Origin: Tubulanus polymorphus
Lineage: Eukaryota > Nemertea > Palaeonemertea > Tubulaniformes > Tubulanidae
Direction: 5' to 3'
Assembly: GCF_964204645.1 (NCBI RefSeq)
Contig: NC_134028.1
Span: 8,845,001-8,909,000 of the forward strand
Length of the DNA: 64,000 bases
Shown here: one piece after another, positions 1 through 12,599 of the stretch
How the letters are laid out: every line of letters starts with the position of its first letter
Position numbering within the stretch: position 1 is the stretch's first letter
Made by a program: the position numbers and the translations under genes
The notes under the pieces: model-generated
The model's input: the letters and a program-made list of their open reading frames with translations, nothing else
Told to the model about the DNA's origin: nothing
Databases searched by the model: none

Positions 1-1680
1 AACACTTTTCGTAAACGCAGTTTTTCAAATACAGCTGTGTTTAAATCCAAATACTTCTGCAATTGACTGCCTATAACTCAATTGAAGAAAAAAGCAACAA
101 TTTCCAACTAAAACTAAGCGAGTAGTTACATTTTTATTACCTCTTTTCAAGACTGAAACTGAACAGTTTTGAAAACAGTTCATAGAAATGAGTCGGATAT
201 CACTTCTCTCCATCACTTCACTACTTTCTTAATATACTGTGGGGTTTTTCTTGATACTTTTTCTTCTACCAATCTCGCAAGAAGGCCGTATTGAGCGATA
301 AGTCTTTTTTTCGGGGACATGTTCATAACAGCGCCGAGAAATTTGAAATATCAAGATACAAAAAGAGAGCCATTTAAGATTCCAGTTGAAATTAAAATGA
401 ATATGAAATGTTCTACATTTTAGCAGAGTTTCAACCCTTCCTATATAATTGTATATTTTTAAAACTGATGCCGGTCGACTGGCTGGTGGAATAAATAACC
501 ATCATTCCAAGATGAAACCTCGTCGAAACATCATATTAAATCGCGTCCACCACGAGGGCCCATCATTAAATGAACGTATAAGTGATTGGTAATGTAATTA
601 GCTAATGAGATCTCAGTGGCCAATTATCATCAGCTGCATTTCAACTGACGCTTGTTACTTACACAGATGTTTCACTCGCGATACTAACCAATTTCAGACC
701 ATCGGCTCTGAAATCTTCTAACTTCACTTGTCTTTCCTGTACGATTAGCTGTTGCTGAAACGTAGATGAACGGTTCAATGTATGCGTAAGTTCAATGATC
801 GCGATCAAACGCAGTGAAAATATGAAAACCGACGAAAATCGTGCGTGCAGTCATGACGATTCAGAAAGGGGAACCCGAAACACCGGCTATCCCACCAGAT
901 GGCGTGACGAACCGGATTTCTAGACTCATGAATTCATATATTATCACAGCACCAACCGAATATACAATATATTCGTTCTTCTACTCAGATATCGGTATAT
1001 TTTTCTTAAATAATTGATTCATTCAAGAGAAAATTTCATTCAGTTTTAATTGTATTGTAGAAGAAAACGAATGTGTAAGACCGACTATCTACTAGCGACA
1101 CATGGCGGATCCTCGCCTGCCATACATGGAATCTTCGATTGCCACAGTAGTGGTGCGGATACCCCCATTGAAAACAAATCATTCGAATCATTTTTAAAGT
1201 TTGAAATTAATCGAAATTGAATATCTGCAATTCAATTATTATTGTCCTTTTTAGCACTGTATATGATACATTTTCATATCACTCGTTCTCATAATAAGCA
1301 TTTCATATAATATAAAACAAAATTTTTCAGCATTCATACAAGTCATACGTATAGTTATGCAGATGACGCATGTAATGGAAATCAATTTATTCAGGTTTTT
1401 AACACAAGATAGCATAAGACTTAATATTGCTGCATGTGCCGAATGGAAATCACGAAATTATATATCTCTGTTTATTTAATCGAAAGAAGAGAAAATTAAC
1501 AGTAGAACGCACTTGAATCTCTTTTGCGTCCATTAAACCACCACTCCATTATTGCCACCACTCCTTATCAGGTGCTACCAACTATCAGGTAAGTACTTCG
1601 ATAAGATAATATTGTATTGTTGCAGAATCATTTGTCAGGTGTTCTCACGGTTGTCCGGCTAATTACTAAACTGACCATAT
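1..1680. other. Intergenic, no gene recognised
   Basis: I see no convincing exon, RNA gene or repeat in this stretch. Reading frames are short and lack recognisable motifs. It is moderately AT-rich noncoding sequence. Confidence 0.5.
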
Positions 1681-1798
1681 CATCTCACCACTCTGACCAC
1701 CGTCGATATCAGATCCTCTGATGCCCGATACCACTGACACCTCTGACACCGTGACACCTCTGACCACCGTCGATACCAGATCACACCAGTATATAATC

Positions 1799-1990
1799 GG
1801 TTATATACTGGTGTACCAGAACACCAATTCAATATGGCGGCTATCGACGGATTCAGTGGCGCCACCGTACTACATTCGAGAGAACTTGCGTTGTGTCGGC
1901 GCATGTTCTCTCGGATGTAGTACGGTGGCGCCACGAATCCGTCGATAGCCGCCATATTGAATTGGTGTTCTGGTACACCAGTATATAACC
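1799..1990. repeat. 192-bp near-perfect palindrome (foldback MITE)
   Basis: Two arms of about 86 bp (1799-1885 and 1904-1990) are almost exact reverse complements around a ~20-bp loop. The ends read GGTTATATACTGG and CCAGTATATAACC. The left flank (1785-1798) carries a further inverted copy of the terminal CCAGTATATAA, as if a second element end abuts it. Upstream, 1685-1785 holds imperfect direct repeats of a CTGACCACCGTCGATA-type motif. Short frames on both strands across it mirror each other because of the palindrome and are not genes. No transposase is present, so this would be a non-autonomous element. Confidence 0.8.
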
Positions 1991-2333
1991 ATCTTTTCGC
2001 TGCAGTTTAAGGTGTACTGCATTCACTCGCCCCGTCTATATATAACTGAAATTAACTGTCCCAATTACTTTTCCTGCGTTGATGACTTTGCGTTTTCGAA
2101 AATATTTTGCCCATTCGATTTTTACCAGGTGATTATCCGAGTCTTGTGCATTATTAAGTTCAATTTGTGGAAGTGGTATATAGTATATAATATACAGTTT
2201 ATTCATCGACAGACACGGCGTTATTTATTACGAAACTTAATAGATTAGGCGTGTGGGGGTGTGAGGGGACACGTGTGGGGGCGTTAAGTTAAGATGCTGA
2301 TATCTTAAGCCATAATCAGGATGAATGTTGATA

Positions 2334-2470
2334 CAGTGGAACCTCGTTAATACGAGTACTCGGGGCAATAGAAACTCATTCGTAACATGCAATCCAACAT
2401 AGAATTTCCCGCCAATATTTGCGTATCGATTCCCAGCACGCCCCCGTGTTCCCCGTTTGACGTAGGCCCA
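2334..2470. repeat. Interspersed repeat with CAGTGGAACCTCGTTA terminus
   Basis: The end CAGTGGAACCTCGTTA resembles pogo/Tigger-type terminal repeats. The following ~130 bp matches, on the opposite strand, the segment 12830-12960 plus 13050-13072, including shared GGCGGGAAATT and TGCATGTTACGAAT blocks. This is therefore one dispersed family present at least twice in the window, in opposite orientation. Confidence 0.55.
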
Positions 2471-3168
2471 TAAGTACACGATTCCGAATAATGGAAATAA
2501 AGAAATAACACTTTTTTCAAAATTCATTTGATAAAACCTGCAGCATGATGTCAAATTCTGTTGTTATACTTCACATGTATCTATTCTGATACTGATAATC
2601 CACTCGATCAGCGACCCTATTCATTTCGAACCCCATTTTTTTACTAATGAAATGAATAATCTCGAGCGTCGTTAACGAAAATCAAAACAAATGAATCCTT
2701 ATTTATTTGACAAATTCATCTTCAAATTATTCAAATTCAATAAGCTCCATTCCATATCTTGTTTAATTATATAACATTATACGTACGTACGCAAGGGCGC
2801 ATATTTCCTAATATTTCTTTCTCCTCCGTCGCAAGCAGACGAGTGAAAGACGTGAGAGTCGACCATCTCGGAGAGTACCTCGCCAAAGTGGATATAAGAT
2901 TATGTGCGTATGATGTACGGTGTTTGATACCGTCAACCGTCCTGTACAGTCATCACCTAACTGGTATGTAGGGTGTCTACTGTCACCGTCCGGCCGAGTC
3001 ACCACCCGGGTAGAATGTCGCTTGTCATCAGCTGTAGGTTACGCCACCTATCAAGGATCTTTTTCTCATAGATTCGCATATTACTAGCGCATTAATAGAT
3101 TTCTAGATTCCCCGATTTGCTCAATTTACATTTACCTGTACATCGCACTATAAACCCCTACATCAGAC

Positions 3169-3214
3169 CATGGACATATAATCTAGATTATATTATCTAG
3201 TTTATACGTCCATG
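3169..3214. repeat. Short AT-rich hairpin
   Basis: CATGGACATATAATCTAG is followed, after a short AT loop, by its imperfect reverse complement ending GTCCATG. It is a 46-bp palindrome of unknown function, just left of the large inverted-repeat element. Confidence 0.5.
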
Positions 3215-3237
3215 ATCAGATTAAGGACAAGGCATCC

Positions 3238-4999
3238 AATAAAGAAGTTTCCAGTTTCTAGGCGCCATATTGTGGCGGTCCCTCGAGTTCCCCATTGTTG
3301 CGATAATTTGCGCTCATTTTCAAAACATAAGTTTCGATTGAATATCACATAGTTCTGCAGTCCCTTGCTCGATTAACTTAATTTATACACCATTTTAAAG
3401 GAAATGAAATGCAGATATTTGTTGGTAATTCTTGGATTCTTTGAACGCAACAATTGAGAACAGTAACGATATGAAACCAAGGACCGCATATCTTAACCGC
3501 GCGTAAATGAAATCGCGATATTCATTAATTTTGAAATATCTAAGTATATCTTGAAGCTATATTTCCAATTTTCACAGAGGTTAAAGAGGGTTATTTGCAG
3601 TTTAGGCCTGCTTTAAAATTTTTTGAATATCTTTCCTGAAGACTGATCTGTACCCGCTTGAGTTTGAGATTACGCGCAAAAGGGGTCTCCCATTGCGCAC
3701 CGCCATTTCACTGAACATTGAGATTTGTGAAAAGAAATCGCAAAAATAAGATTTTATACTGGTTTGTAATTATCAATATTGCTTCTTATGGTTATATATT
3801 ACCTTTATTTTCGTACGTTTAAAAATGGACTTTGAGTGCTTTGAGGAATTCGAGTTTTGTAGCGATGGGAAATTGAAGGATTTCTTGTAAGAGTGGGGAC
3901 GTTCTGTGTTGGTTGCATAGGTGGCCTAGTTGAGAGCCTAATTTGCTTTTCAACAGAATGTTCCACTCATGGATGGACACTAGAACAATCTTATCTAAGT
4001 TTTTATATAGTTTTGAATATGCGGCGCAGCTTTAAGTAGCCCAACTGGACGTTGAGCCCCTAAAACAGAATATCAAATGGGGGATCCCCTTTAAATATAA
4101 TATTGATATTTTATATCAGTCAGGTTATCTGGTCGATGTTTTCCAGCAAAAAGGTTGAGATTCAGTAAATTCGTCGTATGATCCCAGGATGAGGGATTAC
4201 CGGAGAGAGATGTGTGTTGAAATATGTCCTAAGCGTTTAAATTGACTGGCACATTTCACCATGGACTCTAAAACGTTTTGGGCCCATGATTTCACCGAAC
4301 ACAAAATCGGCGCTAGGCTGGACGGGCTGCATGGCGACAATTCCCCAACTGGGCCGTTCAAACTTCAAAGCGGGACAAACCGGATCCCGAAACCAGCTAA
4401 ACTAATTGCCCCCGCCAAAATACAGTACAAACAAGATACGGATTATAATCTCAAAATATCCCCATGGAAAAAGTGAAGAAATCAAATTGCATTTAAAGAT
4501 TTCTTTTCACAAATCTCAATGTTCAGTGAAATGGCGGTGCGCAGTTGGAGACCCCTTTTGCGCGTAATCTCAAACTCAAGCGGGTACAGATCAGTCGTCA
4601 GGAAAGATATTCAAAAAAATTCAACGCAGGCTTAAACTGCAAATAACCCTCTTTAACCTCTGTGAAAATTGGAAATATAGCTTCAAGCTATACTTAGATA
4701 TTTCAAAATCAATAAATATTGCGATTTCTTTTACGCGCGGTTAAGATATGCGGTCCTTGGTTTCACATCGTCACTGTTCTCAATTGTTGCATTCAAAAAT
4801 TCCAAGAATCGCCAACAAATATCTGCATTTCATTTCCTTTAAAATGGTGTATAAATTAAGTTCATCGAGCAAGGGACTGCAGAACTATGTGATATTCAAT
4901 CTAAACTTATGTTTTAAAAATGAGCGCAAATTATGGCAACAATGGGGACCTCGAGGGACCGCCACAAAATGGCGCCTAGAAACTGGAAACTTCTTTATT
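3238..4999. mobile_element. 1.76-kb DNA element with ~500-bp terminal inverted repeats
   Basis: The left arm 3238-3739 and right arm 4497-4999 are reverse complements with only scattered mismatches. Outer ends read AATAAAGAAGTTTCCAG and CTGGAAACTTCTTTATT. The ~757-bp interior has no transposase; the only notable frame is 71 codons at 4261-4476 (+), which I do not recognise. I see no clear target-site duplication. A relative of the terminus (GGTTTCCAGGCGCC followed by CCATTGTTG-like sequence) recurs near 39675. Very long inverted arms with a small unrelated interior suggest a non-autonomous foldback or MULE-like element. The right end lies 20 bp from the GPCR stop codon at 5020. Confidence 0.8.
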
Positions 5000-5019
5000 G
5001 TTGCTGTATTGTCTGCATT

Positions 5020-6169
5020 TTATCGTTTCTGATTCGTCGAAGCCCGTTGTTTGTGGCAGACATTGCCTAAAATATCAATGGCTACTTTTCTGAATTGATC
5101 ATTTGTCACACAATACACGATAAAATTTCCTGACGAATCGATGATAGAAAATCCCATCGCTATCTGGTTCATGGTGTGCACAAATGGGACATGACCTAAA
5201 TGCATTAAACGTTCGTAAAAACCAAAACCTTCACAGATGATAAACAAAAACACAACCGATAAAACCATCCTTAAAACCCTAATTTCCCTTCTGGACGATT
5301 CATCAGTTACACCGAGCTCTGAACGTTGAGTAATACGACGCAAAAATATCACCACAATAATGATAACATTGATGACAACTAAAAAACAAATTGGGATCAT
5401 AACAGTAAGATATATCAATAGATAGATTCCAGAGATTGTGTAACGCCATCTTGCGTGGTTAAACCACTGAGGATAGTGATAATACCTACCTAGTACCATA
5501 ATATATGGCCACTCATCCGGGCAATTGATAAATACTAGTTCACGCTCAGGTATGAAGCGAATAAAATGGCCACAAAAACCCAAAAGTGAAATAAACATGA
5601 CTGCGCATTGTGATATTAACTTCTTGGGAATTTTACGCGATTTCAGTGGAAATAATACTACGATCAACCGCTCTAAACTGAGCAGTACAGTGCACCAGTT
5701 GCGTGTCATCTGAGATACGTAGAAAAACGGCAAGGAGACTGTGATAAAACTCTTTCCAAAATTCCAGTCATTCCAGCGAATTACCATATCACCCAAAACG
5801 GCGTAAACGTACGCAGTTCTCAGCGGATACAGAATGAACGTAGCGATCATAAACGAAAGATCTGTAAAAGCCAGAATTTTGATGAGAAAATAATTATCAG
5901 ATTCAAACCGTTTTAGACAACGTGAATGCGTTGAATATCAAACCGAATACAGTCGCCGGTAGATACCAGCCTAAGTATATTGATACGCAGAATTTGTTGA
6001 TCCATTTAATTGGTGTTATCTTTCTTTTTGAACACCAGATGAGGTGAGTTGTTGTCAATGCAATGCTTGTACTAGTGATGTTGTTATCAGACATTGCAAA
6101 AGCCGTGGAGCCAGACGCACCGAAGTCAAAGAACACGACGAAAACCCTAAGTACTTGAAATTCAGACAA
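5020..6169 (-). pseudogene. Class A GPCR, peptide-receptor-like, with one frameshift
   Basis: This single-exon gene runs leftward and encodes about 350 residues of a rhodopsin-family receptor, closest in feel to invertebrate FMRFamide-type peptide receptors. The N-terminal frame (6169-5903; a better start is the internal Met before DNNITST, which gives an N-glycosylation site) covers the N-terminus and TM1. The frame then stops at TGA (5903) in intracellular loop 1. A shifted frame resumes with LKRFESDNYF and continues through TM2-TM7 to the stop at 5020. Visible landmarks are SLERLIVVLFPL at the end of TM3 (ERL in place of DRY), a Cys in extracellular loop 2 (FINCPDEW), and SGNFIVYCV in TM7 in place of NPxxY. 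There is no splice site at the break, so it is a pseudogene, a sequencing error or an allelic lesion. Apart from the frameshift the receptor looks well preserved. Confidence 0.75.
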
Positions 6170-6234
6170 AATCGCTCAACTTATCGTGTCGAATGGCTGC
6201 GATTCTTCAAATTGTTGTTCTTTCGTATGTATTA

Positions 6235-6680
6235 GCACGTCTACGTCCGCCCAACCTAAATCTCCGCACAAACAGTTTGATTATTCTATTTTGCACTTTG
6301 TATCATATTATATTCGTAAGACCATTCTGAATAGGAAAGGCTGAATGGACCACCAATGAGGAGACGTTTTATTAGCGTTGTATTGACTGAGTTGCGGGTC
6401 AATGCTAAACCTCCAGTGAAAATGATTATCATACCAAATTCAATTAGGTTTTGTATCTTTTCGCGTTAATCGATCAAATTTTGACCATTGGCATTTGCCA
6501 CACAATGTTTCGTATCTCATTTATTGGACTGCAAGTAAAGGCATGTAAATATTCTACTTTGATTCGTGGTAGGCCTAAATGGTTGCGAAAATAATGCAAA
6601 TTGCATAATTTGCAATAATTCATAAAACCAACATCCATATATGAGATGAAATTACATGTATTTCGCTAGCAGCAGTTATT
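6235..6680. other. Intergenic, nothing recognised
   Basis: This is upstream of the GPCR. I see no clear core promoter element and no repeat. Confidence 0.4.
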
Positions 6681-8438
6681 CTGGAAACAGTTAAAAAGGA
6701 TTAATAGAAAACCAGGCGTAAATAAATCCATTGCAACCGACGAGTTCCGAGATTATTTTCAAAGTTTATATAACCCAGATATTCCTGCCTCAGAATTTAC
6801 ACAAACAATTTAATAACTTGTTAGAATCACATGTCGATGTTGTTGTCATGGGAAACAGAATTTCCAATTACAAAGGAAGAGGTTGATCTAGGTATAAGAC
6901 GTTTAAAAAAGGAAAATCTCCGGGATGTGATTATGTTATCTCTGAATTTTTGTTAAATGGAATTGATATCCTGACTCCACATTTAACCATAATTTTCAAC
7001 ATAATACTCGATACTGGAATTTATCCGGCCCTATGGATGGAAGGGATTATTGTACCCATATTCAAAAAAGGTGACAGTGACAAAGTTGATAATTGTAGAG
7101 GGGTAACCATCCTTAGCATTGTTGGCAAACACTTCTCATCTTACTAACTAACTTGGGCTGAAGCTTACAATGTCTTCTCTGATAGTCAATCCGGGTTTAG
7201 ACCCAAGTGTGGAACTATGGACAATATTTTTACCTTACAGTCAGTAATTAATAATTTTATCATCCACAGCAGGAAACTGTACTGTGCTTATATAGATTTT
7301 TCTAAGGCGTTCGATGACATTAACCGAGACGCATTATGGTTTAAATTAATACATTTAGGTATATATGGTAAAATACTTATTATAAGATATAAGATTATTA
7401 GAAGTATGTATTCTATAGTGAAGTCAGTAGTAAAGCATAATGGTTTCTCTAACCCTTCTATTTGTAATAGTGGAGTTAGGCAAGGAGAGAGCCTTTCGCC
7501 ATTTCTTTTCAGTATGTTTTTAAATGATTTACAAGATGAACTTATAAACGCTGGCTACAACGAAGTTAGTTATTATATGCTAGAACTGTATGTATTACTT
7601 TACGCCGATGATACGGTGCTTATTGCAGACTCGGCTGAAGGTCTACAAAACGGTCTTTACCACTTTTTAGAGTATTGTAAAAAGTGGCAAATGGAAATTA
7701 ATGTTGAGAAAACCAAAATCGTAATTTTTAAGAGGCGAGGCGGCAGAAATTATATATTCCATATCGATGGAAAAGAAATAGAAGTAGTGTGACCCAGTAC
7801 AACTATTTGGGCTATATCATGCAAAGTAACGGTCAAACTGGAGACATCATGAATATATAATTAATAAAGCAAAGCGTGCGCTGTTTGCGATAAAACAATA
7901 CACTGACAATTTTAGATATCTAAAAATAGAAACTATTTTGTATCTGCAATACGCATGGATTAATGGTTATGTAAATAATGTGACAACCTTTATTAATACT
8001 GTAAAACGTCGTCTTCAAGATCAGTTCATTCAAACCTGGCATGGGAAACTAAACGAATACAGAAAAGTTACATTCTACAGAGAATCAAATTCAATTTTTG
8101 AAAAAGAAACATATTTAAGACTGATTTATACGAATTACCGTAAAAGTATAGCTAAAATACGAATGAGTAGCCATATCTTATTAATCGAAACGGGGAGGTG
8201 GCAAAGACCACCACTGGAGAGACAACAGAGGAACTGTAGATTTTGCGATGGAACTGATCTTGAAGATGAATACCATTTTATTCTAAAATGCCCTAGATTT
8301 CATGATTTACGACAGAAATTTATAAAACATTATTATTATAGATACCCATCTGTACATAAATCTACTCAATTATTGAGTACACAGAACGAGTACGAATTGC
8401 TAAAATTAGGTAAATACTGTTTCTTAGGTCTAAAATGA
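6680..8438 (+). mobile_element. Decayed non-LTR retrotransposon (LINE), RT and C-terminal finger
   Basis: Fragments of one LINE ORF2 follow each other on the + strand with several frameshifts and stops. 6870-6960 holds the pre-RT stretch (LKKEKSPGCDY-like); 6950-7147 holds VPIFKKGD and an NCRGVTIL palm-entry motif. 7217-7792 carries the RT core: AYIDFSKAFD, GVRQGESLSPFLF and the catalytic LLYADDTVLIAD box, still intact. 7938-8438 holds the C-terminal region ending in a CRFC...HFILKC zinc-knuckle-like motif and a short tail. The endonuclease domain is missing, so this is a 5'-truncated dead copy. The order RT then CxxC-H-C finger is typical of Jockey/CR1/L2-group LINEs; I cannot fix the clade. 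Confidence 0.9.
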
Positions 8439-8800
8439 ATCCAATCATGTATATGATTAATGTTTTTATATCCTTTACTACTTCACAAAGTGACAGGTGC
8501 CGATATAGAAACGGCGTGAGGATATCGACGGATCGAGACAGAAGTTACACAACAAAGACACCAGTGATCGATAGCATCTACAGAATTATGCTCATCTGTC
8601 TCTAAAGTGGTCTCGTATAGAGGATGAGAAATGATTCCTAATATTACCTGTAATATAATTGCAATTTAATCATTTTAGGTGACCATCTAACCTTAATTTG
8701 TTCATGCTCAATGCGACGATAATCTTCGCCCAGTCATGGTAATGTGTTTGTCTCCGCAGAGATCTCTGTCGCTCTACGATCCTAGCGTAATCAGAATTTA

Positions 8801-8985
8801 AAGGCTGGCTTATGTCGACAAGCAAGGCGACGCCTACCGACGCAACTGGGTTTATCGCCGATTAGCGGCAACTAGCGGCCTACGAGAGGCCGCCAGTTGC
8901 TGCTCTATCGGTTCGACATAAGCCGGCTTGCGACGGCAACCCGACGCCTACCGACTCGTCGCAAGCCGTATCCGGCTAGTTGCCC
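8801..8985. repeat. GC-rich foldback repeat
   Basis: AAGGCTGGCTTATGTCGA (8801) and TCGACATAAGCCGGCTT (ends 8929) are inverted ends. The interior (CCGATTAGCGGCAACTAGCGG and its inverted partner) also pairs, so 8801-8929 folds as one hairpin. A second small hairpin, TTGCGAC...GTCGCAA, follows at 8928-8967, and the phrase GACGCCTACCGAC occurs in both halves. There is no coding capacity. Confidence 0.7.
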
Positions 8986-9302
8986 ATGTTACTCCGGCCT
9001 TGGTTCTTGGTGAACAATAATCAGAAGACCACTCGTGAGAAATCTTGAGAATTTTAAAATATGGTATTGTTGTATTTTTATGGTACCAAACCAGTTTGGC
9101 ATATACGACAAAAGGACACGATTTTGTAACGTGGTAACAGCTCCATGGACTGTTATGTACACCTTTTGCTCAAAATTTGGTTAGAGTTAACCAGTGGGTA
9201 GTTCAAAGTTCATAGTTAATTTCTTTTGATAAAAGTTTCAAGGGTTCAAAGGTGCAACTTTGTGAAAATAGCTGCTGGATTGTAATGCTAGAAACAGCGC
9301 CA

Positions 9303-9430
9303 GGGCCAAGTCTCACAAAAAAGTTTAACTCTTAAATCGATTTAATTTCTTCATTAATTCAGTCTTAATTAATTCAGTTCATTAATCTTAAATCGATTGA
9401 GGCCTTAATCTTTTTTTGTGAAACTGGGCC
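9303..9430. repeat. MITE-like inverted repeat
   Basis: GGGCCAAGTCTCACAAAAAA at the left and TTTTTTGTGAAACTGGGCCC at the right form an imperfect inverted repeat around a TTAATC/GATTTAA-rich interior. It resembles the GGGGCCAGTTGC elements at 58997 and 60499 and may belong to the same loose group. Confidence 0.55.
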
Positions 9431-9599
9431 CAGAGTGTTCTCTACATTACGGTTGTTAGGGTGACACACGTCAAGAACCCGCCTTCACAATTCTCAACTT
9501 ACATTTGACCCTACAGTTATTCAGTTACAAACATAACCACATGACCCTTTCGGGAATCGTCGTTAAAGGTGCATCATCGGTCAAAACGATGCCCATCGT

Positions 9600-9680
9600 T
9601 TGAATGAATGAATGAACCAACGAACCAACGAACCAAAGAACGAACCAACCAACGAACCAACCAACGAACCAACGAATTTA
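9600..9680. repeat. Microsatellite of AACC/AACG/AATG units
   Basis: Irregular tetranucleotide repeats run from GAATGAATGAATGAACC through AACCAACGAACC. Frames through this region on both strands are repeat-derived and not coding. Confidence 0.85.
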
Positions 9681-9993
9681 TTTTGCATGTATTTTGCATG
9701 TATACCCATTGTGGATAACAGTTCCCAGTTTTCTTCTCTAGGGCGTTATTCTCAGTTAGTGCATTTGGACATTTGGCGTTGTTTTCCAAGGGGATATAAA
9801 CCTTAGTAAAATTGTTTTCTGGTACTGATTTTGTTCTAAATGAATAGTTGAAAACAACTGGACGTTTTCTGCAATTCCTGAAAGCGTCCGTCTTGTTTGA
9901 TTATCACTTATGTAACAGCTGTGGCGGCTGCTATTCATGCGAACTAGATATAACTATCTGCAGACATGACATTATTCAATTCATTTTGAAATT

Positions 9994-12599
9994 ATGTTGC
10001 GCATTAAAGCGTGGTCGCTGGCAATTCCAACAGTAGTGACACTGGTCATTCTTTATCTCTTTCGAAATGTAATCGATGTAGGTGCAAAAATAAAGGTAAA
10101 TATAGATTGTTAACTCTCGAATAGGACACTACATTTGAGAAACTATAGTTTGTATTCCGACACAGCTAACTCAGAATGATATTCTCAAAAATGTTCTTGT
10201 TGTGTATAAACTGCAAAAGAAAACATATGGAAGAATATAATCATAACAAGGTGCGCGGATAGACGAAACAAAACGTGGATTATTTCACACTAGAATGCAC
10301 GAATTGAAGTACTCGAATTTTGAATATTGAAAATCTTGTAACTGAAAACTATTCGACTTATTAACTAAGAACTTTTGTACACAAATGATGATAGACGCGG
10401 CATTTATCTACAGCGCCTCATTCTTATAAAGGCTCCAAAGCGCTTTATAGAATCTAAAAGAGAAATACAATTAAGATACAATTATAATGTAATACGAAAT
10501 AGAATCTGGCCATACAAAAACCAGTAATAGAGCAATAAGGTAAAAGATGAGTCTTCAATGCACATTTGAAAGCATTAAATGACCTGGCCTGCGCATTCTT
10601 CATACGAGGTACGCCTTGCGCCTTGCGCAAAAGAACGGTCACCAAAACCTAGGTTGTTGTGTTCGTGGCATAGTGAAAGCCACGCAAAAAAATACAGCAG
10701 GTTTTTATTTTTACCTCCCTCTTTGAAAGAAGAGAGATGTAGAAAGCCTTTTTTCCAAATTCCGAAAGTGACGAGGGCGACTATTCTTTATTTTTACTTT
10801 TTTTCACTTTCATTTTTATTTCTATTACCTACTGACGAACCTTTTTTGACGCGCGGGGAAAATGAAACTGGTGGGAAACAAGCCATTATCTTTGCGTGGC
10901 CTGACTGGACCTGTATAACAGATCTAACGGATCGACCCGGCGTATATAACGAGATTCATAAAACCATACCAAGCTTAGTTACTTAAAAATGGGTGATTAG
11001 TCTCAGTTTTGTACATTACCAATAAAGAGTACGTTTCGCCGACTTCTTCTTCTAGCGCGTAACAAAAAGCGCGTATCAGAGCGCGTAGCAGCCTTTAACA
11101 CTAAGTTTCTGACTGATATTTCTGTATTGAAATATATGAGACTGTTACTTACCAATTAAATTGTTTTACATAACACGGTGTAACGCCACGTTAGATCCAT
11201 ACTAATGCTGTCGTTTATGTTCAAATGAAAAAAAAAGCTGCCAAGAAAGAGTAGATATTAATGTTGTATCAGCTGTGGTGGCTCTGTGATCAGATCAGTG
11301 AAATCAGTATCAGTACAATCTCTTTTCTATATATTTCCAAAAAAAAATTATACACGTTGGTTGATCTTTATCTCGCCACACGCCACGAGATTCAATTCAC
11401 TGCTACACAAAGCGTGTCGGTTTCTGCAGAATGTCACAACAGGAGTTTTGTTTTAGATAAACCAGCATTTCAAATCTGGCAATACTGTAATTCAATTCCA
11501 CCAAATTCAAATCCCATTCAATTTCATCGTTGTGATATTTCGTAACTTTTCCGGAATAAACCTAATGAACATTTGCAATATTTCAAATATGCATTGTGCA
11601 CTGTGGTATGGTCCAACTTTTAGACGAATATAGTTCTGTCCATAATGGGAAGGCCAGCGCGTCCAACATCTCCACTACTACGATATAAACCGCTGCAGGC
11701 GACTTGAGTGTGACGGTGGAAATCTACATTAAACAATAAAAGTCGATTGCTTCGCTGGTAAAATCTATATACGTACATGTATATTTCAGACACAGAACAG
11801 TAAAATTCGTGATTGGAATGCTACCTATCATCAGAGACTCGCGCATGTAAAATCAGGATGTGAAAAACTAACCAATACATCGACAGGTGGGATAGATGTT
11901 TGTGGCCTGGGACTCTCCATCGCGTCATTAAGTCTCGAGTGTTTAATTTCGAAACATATCTCGCTATCTTTTCTAGGTCCATACACGTACACGTACAAGA
12001 GATTTACGGTCGATGACGTACACAAGATCCTTTATTGCGAAATTCCCAAAGTGGGCACGTCGATATGGAGATACACGTTACTACACACGACCGGAAAACT
12101 TCGCACGACAAACCTATCCCTCATAAATAACCTTGACACGAAACAAAGTATCTACTTAACGTCGTTAGATTTAATCAGGCCACTATCGAGTTATTCTCAA
12201 GATGAAAAAACCGAACGCTTAAAAACCTACTTCAAATTTCTGTTCGTACGACATCCTTTTGAGAGACTGTTATCTGCGTATTTGGATAAAATTGTGCGTA
12301 AATACGATAAAGGATACGCAGACCTCGAGCCAATGATTATTCGGTCTGCCCGAAATAATGTCAAACCTGGAGACAGAGCAACGTTTAAAGAATTCGCTGA
12401 GTTCATCCTTCTTCATTATGTTGATGATATACATTGGGCATCATACGAAAGGCTTTGTCGTCCATGCGATATTGCTTACAGTTTCATCGGGAAATACGGA
12501 GATACGGTCGAAAATGATTTCAAACTTGTTCAAAATCGTTTCCACCTGGAACCGGAACTGGCAAAAACGGCCACACTCCCTCACACATATTCCTCATGA
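9994..12599 (+). CDS. Carbohydrate sulfotransferase (HNK-1/CHST8-14 family), copy 1, C-terminally truncated
   Basis: This is a type II Golgi enzyme of the family that moves sulfate from PAPS to sugars. Exon 1, 9994-10095, starts MLRIKAW and encodes a short cytosolic tail plus signal-anchor helix, then donor AAG|GTAAAT. Exon 2, 11790-11886 (acceptor TTTCAG, donor CAG|GTGGGA), is a 32-residue stem segment. Exon 3, 11977-12599, is catalytic, after a 90-bp intron. Phases agree (0, then 1), giving 273 residues. Exon 3 shows the 5'-phosphosulfate loop CEIPKVGTSIW, the 3'-phosphate loop FLFVRHPFERLLSAY and the late CRPCDI..SFIGKYG block. TGA at 12597-12599 replaces the codon that is GAA in copy 2. 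It removes 38 codons, including the conserved YKADFILFDY tail; the old stop is at 12711-12713 and the poly(A) signal at 12726. The product is probably inactive. Copy 2 follows on the same strand. Confidence 0.75.
10370..10645. repeat. Duplicated intron block, first copy
   Basis: This stretch of copy 1's first intron matches 13975-14313 of copy 2's first intron (shared GACGCGGCATT, AAAGCGCTTTA and AAAAACCAGTAATAGAGCAA). It shows that the anchor exon was duplicated together with at least 650 bp of intron. Its reverse strand in both copies gives a frame with a faint FKCALKTHL-like pattern, as at the C-termini of CR1-type LINEs, so an old LINE tail may predate the duplication. Confidence 0.65.
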
